64,000 bases of DNA from Pseudomonas brassicacearum subsp. brassicacearum (GCF_008801605.1 NZ_VZPJ01000005.1:372001-436000), one strand, 5' to 3'; positions 45,523 to 55,282 are shown, numbered from the stretch's first letter. Program-made: numbers and translations. Notes: a model not told the origin generated them from the sequence alone.

Positions 45523-47013
45523 TCAGCCGCTTACACGCCATCTAACGCTGCCCGATGGACTGAATCCCTGGCGCAGATCGCCTTCGCGCGCCAGGAATCG
45601 ACCTTCCCGTCGCCCGTTTGCCTGCCCTTCGCGATAGCTCAAGACACCATTGACCCACACGCCATCAATACCGTCGGCAGCCCGTTGGGGTTCGTTGAAA
45701 TCAGCCACGTCGCGAATGGTTTGGGGATTGAACAACACCAGGTCCGCCCAATGCCCTTCACGAATTTCACCCCGGTGCTTCAAGCCAAAACGCGCCGCAG
45801 AAAGGCCGGTCATTTTGTGCACGGCGGTGTGCAACGGAAAAAGCCCGACGTCACGACTGAAATGTCCCAGTACCCGTGGGAAAGCGCCCCACAAGCGTGG
45901 ATGGGGAAACGGGTCTTCGGGCAAACCGTCGGAGCCGACCATGGACAACGGATGGGCGAGGATCCGTCGTACGTCGCCCTCGTCCATGCCGTAGTACACC
46001 GCGCCGGCCGGTTGCAGGCGCCGGGCCGCCTCCAGCAGCGACAAGTTCCATTCGTTGGCGATGTCGGCCAGGTCGCGACCGCCCATGTGCGGATGCGCTG
46101 TCGACCAGGTGATGGTGATGCGATGGGCATCGGTCACCTGTTTGAGATCCAGGGTCGAGGAGCTGGCCGCATAGGGGTAGCAATCACAGCCGACCGGGTG
46201 GGATTTCGCTGCGGTTTCCAACGCCGCGAGCACCTGCGGGCTTCGTCCCCAATTACCGGCGCCCGCGCATTTGAGGTGGGAAATGATCACCGGGCTTTGG
46301 GCGTGCCGGCCAATCTGGAAGGCCTCGTCCATGGCTTCGAGCACCGGTTCGAATTCGCTGCGCAGGTGGGTGGTGTAGACCGCACCGAACGCGGCCAACT
46401 CTTCGGTCAGTTGCATGACTTCGTCGGTGGACGCCGAAAACGCATTGGCGTAGGCCAGTCCGGTGGACAAACCCAGCGCACCGGCCTCCAGGCTTTCGCG
46501 CAATTGCCGACGCATGGCGGCGATTTCTCCCACCGAGGCCGTGCGCAACAAATCGTCCATGTGATTGCTGCGCAACGCCGTGTGCCCGACCAACGCAGCC
46601 ACGTTGACCGCCGGTGTGGCGGCCTCTACGGCTGCGCGATAATCCGTAAAGCGCGGGTAGGCGAACGCCTGGGCCGTGCCGAGCAGGTTCATCGGGTCCG
46701 GTGGATCGCCCCGCAGGCTCACCGGCGAAGCGCTGATGCCGCAGTTGCCGACGATGACGGTGGTCACGCCCTGGCTGAGCTTGGGCAGCATCTGCGGTTG
46801 GCGAATGACCACCGTGTCGTCGTGGGTATGCACATCGATGAAGCCTGGCGCGAGCACGCGGCCGGCGGCGTCGATGTCTTCAACCGCGCGGGCATCGCGC
46901 AAGTCGTCGATGCGTTCGATGCGACCGGCGCGAATGGCGACGTCGGCGCGGTAGCCAGGCGTGTCGCTGCCATCGATGACCAGCGCATTGCGGATAAGCG
47001 TGTCGTACAGCAT
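45523..47013 (-). CDS. N-acyl-D-amino-acid deacylase (D-aminoacylase)
   Basis: ATG 47013 (MLYDTLIRNALVIDGSDTPG) has GGGAG 6 nt upstream. The 496-aa amidohydrolase has the metal motif GFIDVHTHDD (HxH), the cysteine metal ligand in VGNCGIS, HLRSEFE and ISHLKCAG, all features of D-aminoacylases that free D-amino acids from N-acyl derivatives. The gene ends an operon with an RpiR regulator (1 bp apart) and a GntP permease, suggesting uptake and use of an N-acyl-D-amino acid or related acid. Confidence 0.87.
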   Translation of the reverse strand: MLYDTLIRNALVIDGSDTPGYRADVAIRAGRIERIDDLRDARAVEDIDAAGRVLAPGFIDVHTHDDTVVIRQPQMLPKLSQGVTTVIVGNCGISASPVSLRGDPPDPMNLLGTAQAFAYPRFTDYRAAVEAATPAVNVAALVGHTALRSNHMDDLLRTASVGEIAAMRRQLRESLEAGALGLSTGLAYANAFSASTDEVMQLTEELAAFGAVYTTHLRSEFEPVLEAMDEAFQIGRHAQSPVIISHLKCAGAGNWGRSPQVLAALETAAKSHPVGCDCYPYAASSSTLDLKQVTDAHRITITWSTAHPHMGGRDLADIANEWNLSLLEAARRLQPAGAVYYGMDEGDVRRILAHPLSMVGSDGLPEDPFPHPRLWGAFPRVLGHFSRDVGLFPLHTAVHKMTGLSAARFGLKHRGEIREGHWADLVLFNPQTIRDVADFNEPQRAADGIDGVWVNGVLSYREGQANGRREGRFLAREGDLRQGFSPSGSVRWRVSG

Positions 47014-47014
47014 G

Positions 47015-47875
47015 TCAGTCTCCCAGCGGCAAGTGATCGTCGCCGCCGCGGTAATCGTCCAGGGCGAGTTTGACCCGCCGCAGGCGCTCTTGATTGTCTT
47101 CGGGGTGGGCCAGCGCCAGCTCGGTGGCGAGCACGTCGATGGCCAGCAGCATGCCGTAGCGTGCCGCCGTGGGTTTGTAGATGAACGAGGTTTCGGCGCC
47201 TTGCAGGGGCAGCACGCAGTCGGCCAATTGGGCCAGTGGCGAGTCGGCGCGAGTGATGGCCAGGATCGCCGCACCGTAGCTGCGAGCCAGTTCGACCGCG
47301 CTCAACAGCTCCGGCGTGATACCTGTAAGCGAACAGGCAATGAGCAGATGTTGGTCGCTCAACGAAGTGGCGGTGATGCGCATCATCACCGGGTCGCGAC
47401 AGGCGGCAATCGGGTAGCCGAAACGCACCAGGCGCACCTGCAATTCCTCACCGCACAGCGCCGACCAGCCACCGAGGCCGAACGCATGGATCATCCGCGC
47501 CTTGCCGATCATCCGCACCGCATCGCCGAACCGCGACTCTTCGAACGCCGACAAATGCTGGCGCAGGGTCGCCTCGATATCGCCAACGATCTGTCCATAA
47601 AACGCCGATTGCTCAGGCGCGCCAGCCGGGTCGAGGAAACGGCTGCCGACACCGCTGGCCTGGGCCAGTTGCAGGCGCAAGTCCCGCAGGTCGCGGCACC
47701 CGACGGTGCGGGCGAAGCGCGACAGCGTAGCGCTGCTGACTTCCGCCCGTTGGGCCAGTTCATCGAGGCTGGCAGAGGCGGCAAAGCCTACGTCGTCGAG
47801 CATCAGCCGGGCGATTCTGCCTTCGCCGGCGCTGAAGGAATCCTGGCGGGAGCGGATCTGGTAGAGGATGTCCAT
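47015..47875 (-). CDS. RpiR/MurR-family transcriptional regulator
   Basis: The 286-aa protein has an N-terminal HTH_6 domain (ASLDELAQRAEVSSATLSRFAR) and a C-terminal SIS sugar-phosphate-binding domain (about 120-260, FGLGGWSALCGEELQVRL and ACSLTGITPELLSAVE). It sits between the permease and the deacylase and probably controls both in response to a pathway intermediate. The SIS domain usually binds phosphosugars, so the ligand here is uncertain. Confidence 0.85.
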   Translation of the reverse strand: MDILYQIRSRQDSFSAGEGRIARLMLDDVGFAASASLDELAQRAEVSSATLSRFARTVGCRDLRDLRLQLAQASGVGSRFLDPAGAPEQSAFYGQIVGDIEATLRQHLSAFEESRFGDAVRMIGKARMIHAFGLGGWSALCGEELQVRLVRFGYPIAACRDPVMMRITATSLSDQHLLIACSLTGITPELLSAVELARSYGAAILAITRADSPLAQLADCVLPLQGAETSFIYKPTAARYGMLLAIDVLATELALAHPEDNQERLRRVKLALDDYRGGDDHLPLGD

Positions 47876-47902
47876 GGCGGCTCCTGTTGGGTGGCGTTGC
47901 GC

Positions 47903-49252
47903 TCAAAACAAGCGTGAAAGCCCGAGGGTCAAGGCGAACGCGACCACGGAGATCAGCGTTTCGAGCACGGTCCAGGTCTTGAAGGTTTGCGCGACGGTCA
48001 TATTGAAGTATTCCTTGATCAGCCAGAAGCCGCCGTCGTTGACGTGGGAAAAGATAACCGACCCGGCGCCGGTCGCCAGCACCAACAGTTCGGGGTGGGG
48101 ATAACCCAGGCCAATCGCCACAGGCGCGACGATGCCGGATGCCGTGGTCATTGCCACGGTGGCCGACCCCGTGGCGACGCGCATCAGTGCGGCAAACAGC
48201 CAGCCCATGACCAGCGGTGACAGCTGGAACTCCTGGGCCAGGCCGACGATCTGTTGCGTGACCCCGGCGTCCACCAGGATCCGATTCAAACCGCCGCCAG
48301 CGCCCACCAGCAAAGTGATGCTGGCGGTCGGTGCCAGGCATTCGTTGGTGAACTTGAGGATCGACTCACGGTTGAAGCCCTGGGCCAGGCCAAGGGTCCA
48401 GAAGCTGAGGATGGTCGCCAGCAGCAAGGCAATCACCGAGTTGCCGATGAACAGCAGGAATTGATTGAAACCGCTGCCCGGCGTGGAAATCAGGTTTGCC
48501 CAGCCGCCGATCAGCATCAGGATCACCGGCAGCAGAATCGTCCCCAAGGTCACGCCGAAACCCGGCAGGTTTGCGCGCGGCTCACGGTCGAGGAATTGTC
48601 GCTCCAACGGGTTTTCAGCCGGCAGCTGGATGCGCGGCACGATGAATTTGGCGTACAGCGGGCCGGCGATGATCGCCGTGGGAATGCCGATCAGGATCGC
48701 GTACAACAAGGTTTGCCCCACCGAAGCCTGGAACGCCTGCACCGCCAGCATCGCCGCCGGATGCGGCGGCACCAGCGCATGCACCACCGACAGCCCGGCG
48801 ACCATCGGCAGCCCCACCATCAGGATCGACACGCCCACACGCCGGGCGATGGTGAAGGCGATGGGCACCAGCAGCACAAAACCGACTTCGAAGAACAACG
48901 GCAGCCCGACCAGGAAGGCGATGCACACCATTGCCCAGTGGGCGTTGCGCTCGCCGAAGCGTTCGATCAGCGTCTGCGCCATCCGCTCGGCGCCGCCAGA
49001 TTCGGCCATCATTTTGCCGAGCATCGTGCCCAAGGCCACCACCAGCGCGATGTGCCCCAGCGTCTTGCCGACACCCGCCTCGTACGCCCCCACCACACCC
49101 GACGGCGGCATCCCGGCCAGCAGCGCCAGGCCAATGGACACCAGGGTAATCACAATGAACGGATTGAGCCGATAACGGGCGATCAGCACGATCAGCGCAA
49201 TGATCGCGATGGCCGCGTAGACCAGTAGCCAATAACCGAAAGCAGGGGCCAT
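47903..49252 (-). CDS. GntP-family permease
   Basis: The 449-aa integral membrane protein has about 12 hydrophobic segments, with family-typical stretches PPSGVVGAYEAGVGKTLGHI, LGKMMAESGGAERMAQTLI and FSHVNDGGFWLIKEY. Relatives carry gluconate, related hydroxy acids or D-serine by proton symport. As first gene of the operon with the D-aminoacylase it may import an N-acyl-D-amino acid or another polar acid; this is inference from context. Confidence 0.87.
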   Translation of the reverse strand: MAPAFGYWLLVYAAIAIIALIVLIARYRLNPFIVITLVSIGLALLAGMPPSGVVGAYEAGVGKTLGHIALVVALGTMLGKMMAESGGAERMAQTLIERFGERNAHWAMVCIAFLVGLPLFFEVGFVLLVPIAFTIARRVGVSILMVGLPMVAGLSVVHALVPPHPAAMLAVQAFQASVGQTLLYAILIGIPTAIIAGPLYAKFIVPRIQLPAENPLERQFLDREPRANLPGFGVTLGTILLPVILMLIGGWANLISTPGSGFNQFLLFIGNSVIALLLATILSFWTLGLAQGFNRESILKFTNECLAPTASITLLVGAGGGLNRILVDAGVTQQIVGLAQEFQLSPLVMGWLFAALMRVATGSATVAMTTASGIVAPVAIGLGYPHPELLVLATGAGSVIFSHVNDGGFWLIKEYFNMTVAQTFKTWTVLETLISVVAFALTLGLSRLF

Positions 49253-49331
49253 GCGTTACTCCTCGAATGGGGTCACGTCGATGTGTTGTGAAACTCATAA
49301 ATCATTTCGACGAATAATCTTCAAATCCACT

Positions 49332-49344
49332 GAAAGTAATTTTC
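49332..49344. promoter_or_regulatory. Possible operator upstream of the GntP operon
   Basis: GAAAGTAATTTTC has GAAA/TTTC half-sites 5 bp apart and lies about 80 bp upstream of the permease start. RpiR-family proteins bind A/T-rich palindromes of this general kind, so it is a candidate site for the operon's own regulator. The rest of the 324-bp gap to the SulP gene shows only the hairpin at 49432 and no gene. Confidence 0.25.
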
Positions 49345-49431
49345 GCGCACAGATAAAATTTGTCGCTGACGGACATCGCGACACGGCGTTGATGAAAATT
49401 CAGCGCAAGACTTTCATCGCCCTGACTTGTT

Positions 49432-49462
49432 GATCGCTCCCACGCTCCCGCGTGGGAACGAT
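49432..49462. repeat. Intergenic hairpin between GntP and SulP genes
   Basis: GATCGCTCCCACGC and GCGTGGGAACGATC are near-perfect arms around a short loop, of a type dispersed in Pseudomonas intergenic regions. It could separate the two divergent promoters. No T-run is present. Confidence 0.6.
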
Positions 49463-49576
49463 CAACACAACCGACCAACGGCTGGCCGCCCCGCACTCAA
49501 TTCCGTACCATCCGCACCTGTTTTTTGCACCACTCCCCGGCAGCCGACTCTCCACCGGCGCCCAGTCAGGTAAATC

Positions 49577-51022
49577 ATGAAATCAGCACGTCTTCGCGCC
49601 GACGCCCTCGCCGGCCTCACCACTTCTTTCGCCTTGCTCCCCGAATGCATCGCCTTCGCCCTGGTGGCCCACCTCAACCCGCTGATGGGGCTCTACGGCG
49701 CGTTCATCATCTGCACACTGACCGCCCTGTTCGGCGGTCGGCCAGGCATGGTGTCGGGGGCGGCGGGGTCGATGGCCGTGGTCATCATCGCGCTGGTGGT
49801 GCAGCACGGCGTGCAATACCTGTTGGCCACCGTGCTGCTGGGCGGGCTGATCATGATGGCCTTCGGGCTGTTGCGGTTGGGCAAGCTGGTGCGCATGGTC
49901 CCGCACCCGGTGATGCTCGGCTTCGTCAACGGCCTGGCGATTGTCATTGCGCTGGCCCAACTGGAGCATTTCAAGCAGGGTGAAACCTGGCTCAGCGGCG
50001 ATCCGCTGTATCTGATGGCCGGCCTGGTGGCACTGACCATGGCCATCGTCTACCTGCTGCCACGCCTGACCCGCAGCGTGCCGCCGGCCCTGGTGGCGAT
50101 CCTCGGTGTCGGCCTGGCGGTCTACCTGCTCGGCCTGTCCACCCGAACGCTGGGCGACATGGCCCATATCGCCGGCGGCTTGCCCGCTTTCGCCTGGCCC
50201 GATCTTCCCTGGAACCTGGAGACCCTGCAGATCGTCGTGCCCTACGCGGTGATCATGGCGATGGTCGGTTTGCTGGAAACCCTGCTGACCCTGAACCTGA
50301 CGGATGAAATCACCCAGAGCCGCGGTTATCCGGACCGTGAATGCGTGGCGCTGGGCGCAGCCAATATCGCCTCCGGGCTGTTCGGCGGCATGGGCGGTTG
50401 CGCCATGATCGGCCAGACGGTGATCAACCTCAGCTCGGGTGGGCGCGGACGCTTATCGGGCGTGGTGGCCGGGGTGATGGTGTTGCTGTTCGTGTTGTTC
50501 CTGTCGCCGCTGATCGAGCGCATCCCGCTGGCTGCGCTGGTGGGCGTGATGTTCGTGGTTGCACAGCAGACCTTCGCCTGGGCCTCGCTGCGGGTGATCA
50601 ACAAGGTGCCGAAGAATGATGTGTTGGTGATCATCGCGGTGACCGTCATTACGGTGTTCACCGACCTGGCCGTGGCCGTGCTCTGCGGCATCGTCATCGC
50701 GGCGCTCAACTTCGCCTGGCAACAGGCCCGGGAGCTGTACGCCGACACGCACCAGGAAGCCGACGGCAGCAAACTCTATCGCCTGCACGGCACGCTGTTC
50801 TTCGCCTCGACGACGCCGTTCCTCAACCAGTTCGACCCGGCCGATGACCCGGCCCAGGTCACCCTGGACTGCCGGCATTTGAGCTTCGTCGACTACTCGG
50901 CCGTCGCCGCACTCAAGACCCTGCGCGAACGCTACAGCAAAGCCGGCAAGCACCTGCGTGTGTTCCACCTGTCCGAGCGCTGCAAGCAAATGCTCAAGCG
51001 CGCGGGCGTGCACCACGACTGA
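49577..51022 (+). CDS. SulP-family anion transporter
   Basis: The 481-aa inner-membrane protein begins DALAGLTTSFALLPECIAFALVAHLNPLMGLYG, the start of the SulP core, and has about 10-12 membrane segments. A C-terminal STAS domain (about 395-475, VTLDCRHLSFVDYSAVAALK) completes it. Relatives move sulfate, bicarbonate, molybdate or dicarboxylates. The PECIAFAL loop occurs where sulfate permeases often have PQxxAYA, so substrate cannot be named. It is monocistronic and followed directly by a REP hairpin. Confidence 0.87.
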   Translation: MKSARLRADALAGLTTSFALLPECIAFALVAHLNPLMGLYGAFIICTLTALFGGRPGMVSGAAGSMAVVIIALVVQHGVQYLLATVLLGGLIMMAFGLLRLGKLVRMVPHPVMLGFVNGLAIVIALAQLEHFKQGETWLSGDPLYLMAGLVALTMAIVYLLPRLTRSVPPALVAILGVGLAVYLLGLSTRTLGDMAHIAGGLPAFAWPDLPWNLETLQIVVPYAVIMAMVGLLETLLTLNLTDEITQSRGYPDRECVALGAANIASGLFGGMGGCAMIGQTVINLSSGGRGRLSGVVAGVMVLLFVLFLSPLIERIPLAALVGVMFVVAQQTFAWASLRVINKVPKNDVLVIIAVTVITVFTDLAVAVLCGIVIAALNFAWQQARELYADTHQEADGSKLYRLHGTLFFASTTPFLNQFDPADDPAQVTLDCRHLSFVDYSAVAALKTLRERYSKAGKHLRVFHLSERCKQMLKRAGVHHD

Positions 51023-51040
51023 CGACATGCCAACACAAAC

Positions 51041-51084
51041 CCTGTGGGAGCGGGCTTGGTGGGAGCAAAGCCCGCTCCCACAGG
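51041..51084. repeat. REP hairpin after the SulP gene
   Basis: CCTGTGGGAGCGGGCTT and AAGCCCGCTCCCACAGG form a perfect long stem 19 bp after the stop. Besides being a REP element it probably ends transcription between two convergent genes. Confidence 0.85.
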
Positions 51085-51106
51085 TCCTATGTTCTACTGA
51101 TGGATC

Positions 51107-52000
51107 TCACACCATCTCATCAAGAATCCACTCTAGCACCGAGGTCCGCTTCGGCGTCCAACCCAGCAGCTCACGGGCGTTCTTGCCTCGTACACGGCTG
51201 TTGGAACCCAGGCCATAGTTGGCCATTTCGTAACCCCACTCCGCTTCGGCATCGGCCAATGGCCAGTCCTGCGGTTCGCCAAGGTTCAACGCCCGGGCAA
51301 TGGCGGTGGTCATGTCGATGAACGAGGCTTCGCCGCTTTCGACGAAGTAGAAGGTGCCCGGCTGGTTGCGGGTCAGGGCCAGTTTGTACAACTCGACCAC
51401 GTCCTCGATGTGCACATTGGACCAGATGTTCTGTCCCGGCCCGACATGCCGCACCACGCCACTTTTACCGGCCTGCTTGAGCAGGCGCGGCAGTTGCACG
51501 CTGTCACGCTTGACGCCCAGGCTGTGGCCATAGATCAAGGTGTTGCAGATCACCGCCGAGTTCACGCCTTGCTTCGCCGCATCCAGGACCAGGTAGTCAA
51601 TGGCGACACGGGCAGCCTTGTCGGCGGTGGGCGCCGGCAGGTCATTTTCGTAGTAGATCGCATCGCTGGAACGACCGCCCGAAGCATCGCCGACGATGCT
51701 CGAACCGCTGGTGTGCAGCAGCACTTTGTTCGAGCCCTTGAGCCCTTCGATCAACGCTTGGACCGCACCGCGGTGGTCGCTGCTGGCGGCATTGATCACC
51801 GCATCGGCGGCACGGGCCTGCTCGGTCAGCAGCGCGCTGTCTTCGAGGGTGCCGATAACCGGCTCGATGCCCAGCGCCGTCAGTTCGTTCGCCTGTTCGG
51901 CGCTGCGCACCAGACCGATGACTCGATGCCCGGCGCGTACCAGGCCGGTGGCGATGGAACCGCCGATAAAACCGGCAGCGCCGGTGACAAATACGTTCAT
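51107..52000 (-). CDS. NAD(P)-dependent epimerase/dehydratase (extended SDR)
   Basis: ATG 52000 (MNVFVTGAAGFIGGSIATGL) is preceded by AAGGAG at 7 nt. The 297-aa protein begins with the Rossmann GxxGxxG motif (TGAAGFIG) and contains LHTSGSSIVGD and the region IYYENDLPA where a YxxxK active site would be expected; the classical Tyr-x-x-x-Lys is not obvious. It is an atypical SDR of unknown substrate. A LysR gene lies 103 bp upstream on the same strand. Confidence 0.75.
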   Translation of the reverse strand: MNVFVTGAAGFIGGSIATGLVRAGHRVIGLVRSAEQANELTALGIEPVIGTLEDSALLTEQARAADAVINAASSDHRGAVQALIEGLKGSNKVLLHTSGSSIVGDASGGRSSDAIYYENDLPAPTADKAARVAIDYLVLDAAKQGVNSAVICNTLIYGHSLGVKRDSVQLPRLLKQAGKSGVVRHVGPGQNIWSNVHIEDVVELYKLALTRNQPGTFYFVESGEASFIDMTTAIARALNLGEPQDWPLADAEAEWGYEMANYGLGSNSRVRGKNARELLGWTPKRTSVLEWILDEMV

Positions 52001-52103
52001 GGACAAACTCCTTGGCCAGATCAGTGATGGCGCAAGTATCGAGGCCCCATCCCTGACGAAACAGGCCACATTGCCCAAATCACTCTTGCCTTGAAGTCAC
52101 GAA

Positions 52104-53015
52104 TCAGTCCTTGAACTCCCGCGAGGCATAGCCGGCGAGCTTGTCCTGGATGAAGTCCAGGAAGCACTGGATCCGCAAGGCCAATTGCGAGTTGCGGTAG
52201 TACACGGCATTGATCGGCTGGCGATATCCACTGTTGGCATCGGCCAGCAGCACCTTCAGCCGACCGGCACGGATGTCTTCGCGGGTCATGAAGTCCGACA
52301 GGCAGGCAATGCCCTGCCCCTGCAGCGCCAAGTGGCGCACGGTCTCGCCACTGGACGCGCTGATGGCTGGCTGGATCAGCCAACGATCACCGTGTACGTG
52401 GCGCAGCGGCCACTGGTTGAGTCCCTCGTTCTGGGCAAACCCCAGCAGCGCATGGCCTGCCAGCTCGGCGACGCTTGACGGCGTGCCGTGCTGCTTCAGA
52501 TAAGCGGGGCTGGCCAGGATGTGCAACGGGCTGCAACCCAGGGAGCGAGCGTGGAGCGTCGAGTCGGTGAGGGTGCCGATGCGGATGGCGATGTCGGTGC
52601 TTTGCTCCAGCAGGTCGATGATCAGGTCGTTGCTGTTGAGTTCGAGCTGGATGTCCGGGTAACGCCTGCGGAACTCGTCGATGTGTGGAACGATGGCATG
52701 CAGCATGAACGGCGAGGCCGCGTTGATCCGTAACCGGCCTGCAGGATTTTTCTGGCGGGATGACAGGCGCTCTTCCAGCTCATCCATCTGGTCGAGGATG
52801 CCTTTGGCCTGCTCGAAGAAATACTTGCCCTCCTCGGTCAGGTCCATGCGCCGCGTGGTGCGGTTGATCAGCGTGGTATCGAGCTTGGCCTCCAGCCGCG
52901 ACAACGTGCGGCTGACCGCCGACGGCGTCTGCCCGACCTGCTCGGCGGCGGCGGAGATGGATCCGCACTCGATCACGCAGACGAAAATCTGCAATTCGTC
53001 GGATCTGGCTTTCAC
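52104..53015 (-). CDS. LysR-family transcriptional regulator
   Basis: The start is taken as GTG 53015-53013 ([18 protein letters not shown]) because AGGGGG lies 4-5 nt upstream and this is where LysR proteins usually begin; upstream codons are in frame but carry no LysR sequence. The 303-aa protein has the winged HTH ([20 protein letters not shown]) and a substrate-binding domain. It belongs to the subgroup with [17 protein letters not shown]. Its target could be the epimerase downstream or mdaB upstream. Confidence 0.82.
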   Translation of the reverse strand: MKARSDELQIFVCVIECGSISAAAEQVGQTPSAVSRTLSRLEAKLDTTLINRTTRRMDLTEEGKYFFEQAKGILDQMDELEERLSSRQKNPAGRLRINAASPFMLHAIVPHIDEFRRRYPDIQLELNSNDLIIDLLEQSTDIAIRIGTLTDSTLHARSLGCSPLHILASPAYLKQHGTPSSVAELAGHALLGFAQNEGLNQWPLRHVHGDRWLIQPAISASSGETVRHLALQGQGIACLSDFMTREDIRAGRLKVLLADANSGYRQPINAVYYRNSQLALRIQCFLDFIQDKLAGYASREFKD

Positions 53016-53068
53016 GTATCCCCCTGTCGACTGATCTCTCTTGTGGCGAGGGGATTTATCCTCGCTAT

Positions 53069-53155
53069 GTGGGAGCAAAGCTTGCTCGCGATGAAGACGC
53101 CGCGGTCTTTCGGGAATCGAGGTGTCTGTTTCGCGAGCAAGCTTTGCTCCCACAG
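53069..53155. repeat. REP inverted pair between LysR and mdaB
   Basis: GTGGGAGCAAAGCTTGCTCG and the opposing CGAGCAAGCTTTGCTCCCAC form a typical REP doublet around about 45 bp of variable sequence. Confidence 0.85.
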
Positions 53156-53210
53156 TGCAGGTTCACCCACCCGCCACAGGATAGTATCGGGATGCGCAGC
53201 AAAAGAAAGG

Positions 53211-53801
53211 TCACACCTTCAGACCGAACACCTCAACCAAATGCCGCTCATACCGCGCCACATCTTCTTCGATGTTCGGGCGCTTCATCACGTCCACGCA
53301 CAGGAAGGTCGGCAGGCCGGTCATGCCGAGGAACTGATTGGCCTTGTGGAACGGGAAGTACACCGCGTCCACGCCCTTGGCCTCGAAGAAGTCGGTCGGG
53401 TCGTCGAAGGCTTGCTGCGGAGCGTTCCAGGTCAGCGACAACATGTACTGCTTGCCCTGGACCAGGCCACCGCTGCCGTATTTCTGCGAGGCATCGGAAC
53501 GGGTCCGGCCGTCGCTGGCGTAGAGGCTGCCGTGGCCTTCGGTGAAGACTTCGTCGATGTATTTCTTCACGGTCCAGGGTGCGCCCATCCACCAACCCGG
53601 CATCTGGTAAATGATCACGTCGGCCCACAGGAACTTGGCGACTTCTTCCTTGATGTCGTAGCCGCCGTCGATGAAAGTGGTTTTCACATCAAAACCACCA
53701 CGGTCCAACACGCTGAGCGCCGTGTCGTGGAGGGTGGCGTTGTAGCGACCGTCGGAGTGAGCGAATTGTTTGCCGCCATTGAGCAACAGGACTTTTTTCA
53801 T
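53211..53801 (-). CDS. mdaB: MdaB-type NAD(P)H:quinone oxidoreductase
   Basis: The 196-aa flavodoxin-fold enzyme starts [21 protein letters not shown] and contains [20 protein letters not shown] and [14 protein letters not shown], highly characteristic of MdaB. It binds FAD and reduces quinones by two electrons, protecting against oxidative stress. An ATG 12 nt upstream (MRFPMKK) is an alternative start. It is divergent from the ygiN-like gene, recalling the E. coli mdaB-ygiN pair that cycles quinones and quinols. Confidence 0.9.
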   Translation of the reverse strand: MKKVLLLNGGKQFAHSDGRYNATLHDTALSVLDRGGFDVKTTFIDGGYDIKEEVAKFLWADVIIYQMPGWWMGAPWTVKKYIDEVFTEGHGSLYASDGRTRSDASQKYGSGGLVQGKQYMLSLTWNAPQQAFDDPTDFFEAKGVDAVYFPFHKANQFLGMTGLPTFLCVDVMKRPNIEEDVARYERHLVEVFGLKV

Positions 53802-54001
53802 GGGGAATCTCATCGGGTTCCACGGCATGGGCCGGCAAAGGCCGCCGCATGGAAAGGTTGAAAATGATGGCGGCAGAATAACGATGAGCTTCATGGGGAA
53901 TAAGCCACCCGACGGCAAAACTGATTTGACCTATACGCACAAATGAACGGCCGATTATTGCCTTAGACTTCGAGACCTCTTTTATCTCAGGAGCCACCTC
54001 G

Positions 54002-54316
54002 ATGAGCGAACTGCACGGTTTCATCCTGCACGCCAAGACCCGTCCGGAAAAAGCCGAAGCCTTCGAAGCGTTGTTCCGCGCCTACGTCGAGCCAAGCCGT
54101 GCCGAGCCCGGCTGCGTCGAATATCACATGCTGCGGGACCAGCAGGATCCGACGCTGTTTATCTTCTATGAGATCTGGGCATCCCAGGCGCACCTGGAGG
54201 TGCACTCGAACCTGCCGCACATGCAGCAGTTCTTCGAACAACGCATGGATTATCTGGAGCGCGACTTCGAAATCCGCCGCGTCGACATGCTCAGCCCGTC
54301 CTCGGCTAGCCGCTGA
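54002..54316 (+). CDS. YgiN-like quinol monooxygenase (ABM domain)
   Basis: The 104-aa protein is a single antibiotic-biosynthesis-monooxygenase (dimeric ferredoxin-like) domain: GFILHAKTRPEKAEAFEALF, EPGCVEYHMLRDQQDPTLF and FYEIWASQAHLEVHSNLPHM. The E. coli homologue oxidises quinols back to quinones with oxygen. It lies 200 bp from and divergent to mdaB, so the two may be co-regulated from the shared region. Its last 11 bp overlap the convergent permease gene. Confidence 0.8.
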   Translation: MSELHGFILHAKTRPEKAEAFEALFRAYVEPSRAEPGCVEYHMLRDQQDPTLFIFYEIWASQAHLEVHSNLPHMQQFFEQRMDYLERDFEIRRVDMLSPSSASR

Positions 54317-55070
54317 TCAGCAAATGGCCGCCGAGCACGCCGAGGCCGACAAAAAACACCCGCTTGAACAACACGGCGCTGATCCGCTGGCGCAACCATT
54401 GCCCCAGCCACATCCCCAGCAGCGCCGGTGCCAGCGCCAGCAGCGAAGCGCTCAATTCGCCCCCACCCAGTGCGCCGCGCCACAACAGGCCGGCGGCCAG
54501 GGCCAGGGTAGAAACGGTGAATGACAGGCCCAAGGCCTGTACCAGTTCGTCCTTGCTCAGGCCCAGCGCTTGCAGATAGGGCACCGCCGGAATGACGAAT
54601 ACGCCAGTGGCGGATGTGATGAGGCCGGTGAGCAACCCGCAGAGCGGAGCGATCCACGGCTCGACATGGGCGCCGACCCGCAGCGTTGGCAGCAACAGCC
54701 CGCTCAACGCATACAGCACCAGCGCCGCGCCCAAAGCCCGCACCACCCAGGCCCCGCCCGTCATGCCGAGCCACAGCGTACCGAGCCCGGTGCCAATGAA
54801 AATCGCCAGCAACAGCGGCCACAGACGCCGGAGAAGGGCTTGCAGATGGCCGCCGAAAGCCAGTTGCCAGAGATTGGTCAGGGTCGCTGGGATGATGAGC
54901 AGCGCCGCAGCCTGCGCCGGAGCCATAGCCAACCCAAGCAAGCCCATGGAGATGGTCGGCAGGCCGAGGCCGATCACACCCTTGATGGTGCCGGCCAGCA
55001 GGAAGGTGCCGATAACCAGCAGGGAAAGGGCCAGGCCGAGGTTTTGATAGAAAGCGATGAGTGTGTCCAT
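54306..55070 (-). CDS. TauE/SafE-family permease
   Basis: ATG 55070 (MDTLIAFYQNLGLALSLLVI) has AGGA 7 nt upstream and yields 254 residues with about eight membrane segments. GTIKGVIGLGLPTISMGLLG and the mirrored second-half motif TGLITSATGVFVIPAVPYL are the two inverted repeats of the family. Relatives export sulfite, sulfoacetate or other organosulfur anions. A LysR gene is divergent 213 bp away and may control it. Confidence 0.8.
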   Translation of the reverse strand: MDTLIAFYQNLGLALSLLVIGTFLLAGTIKGVIGLGLPTISMGLLGLAMAPAQAAALLIIPATLTNLWQLAFGGHLQALLRRLWPLLLAIFIGTGLGTLWLGMTGGAWVVRALGAALVLYALSGLLLPTLRVGAHVEPWIAPLCGLLTGLITSATGVFVIPAVPYLQALGLSKDELVQALGLSFTVSTLALAAGLLWRGALGGGELSASLLALAPALLGMWLGQWLRQRISAVLFKRVFFVGLGVLGGHLLISG

Positions 55071-55170
55071 GGGGGTATCCTGCACCCGAGGCCTCGGCTT
55101 TAAAATCTGTCATATACTGAGACTGCCTCTCTTGCGGCAAGAGGCTGTGAACTCGCTGATGCGGCCGACG

Positions 55171-55240
55171 CCATCGCGAGCCAGCTCGCTCCCACAGTTG
55201 AAATGCAATCCCATGTGGGAGCGAGCTTGCTCGCGATGAC
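55171..55240. repeat. REP inverted pair between the permease and LysR gene
   Basis: CCATCGCGAGCCAGCTCGCT and the opposing AGCGAGCTTGCTCGCGATG flank a short spacer; a typical REP doublet just upstream of the LysR start. Confidence 0.8.
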
Positions 55241-55282
55241 GATAAACCAGGCGCCACAGCACTTGAGACAGGATCCCCGCCC

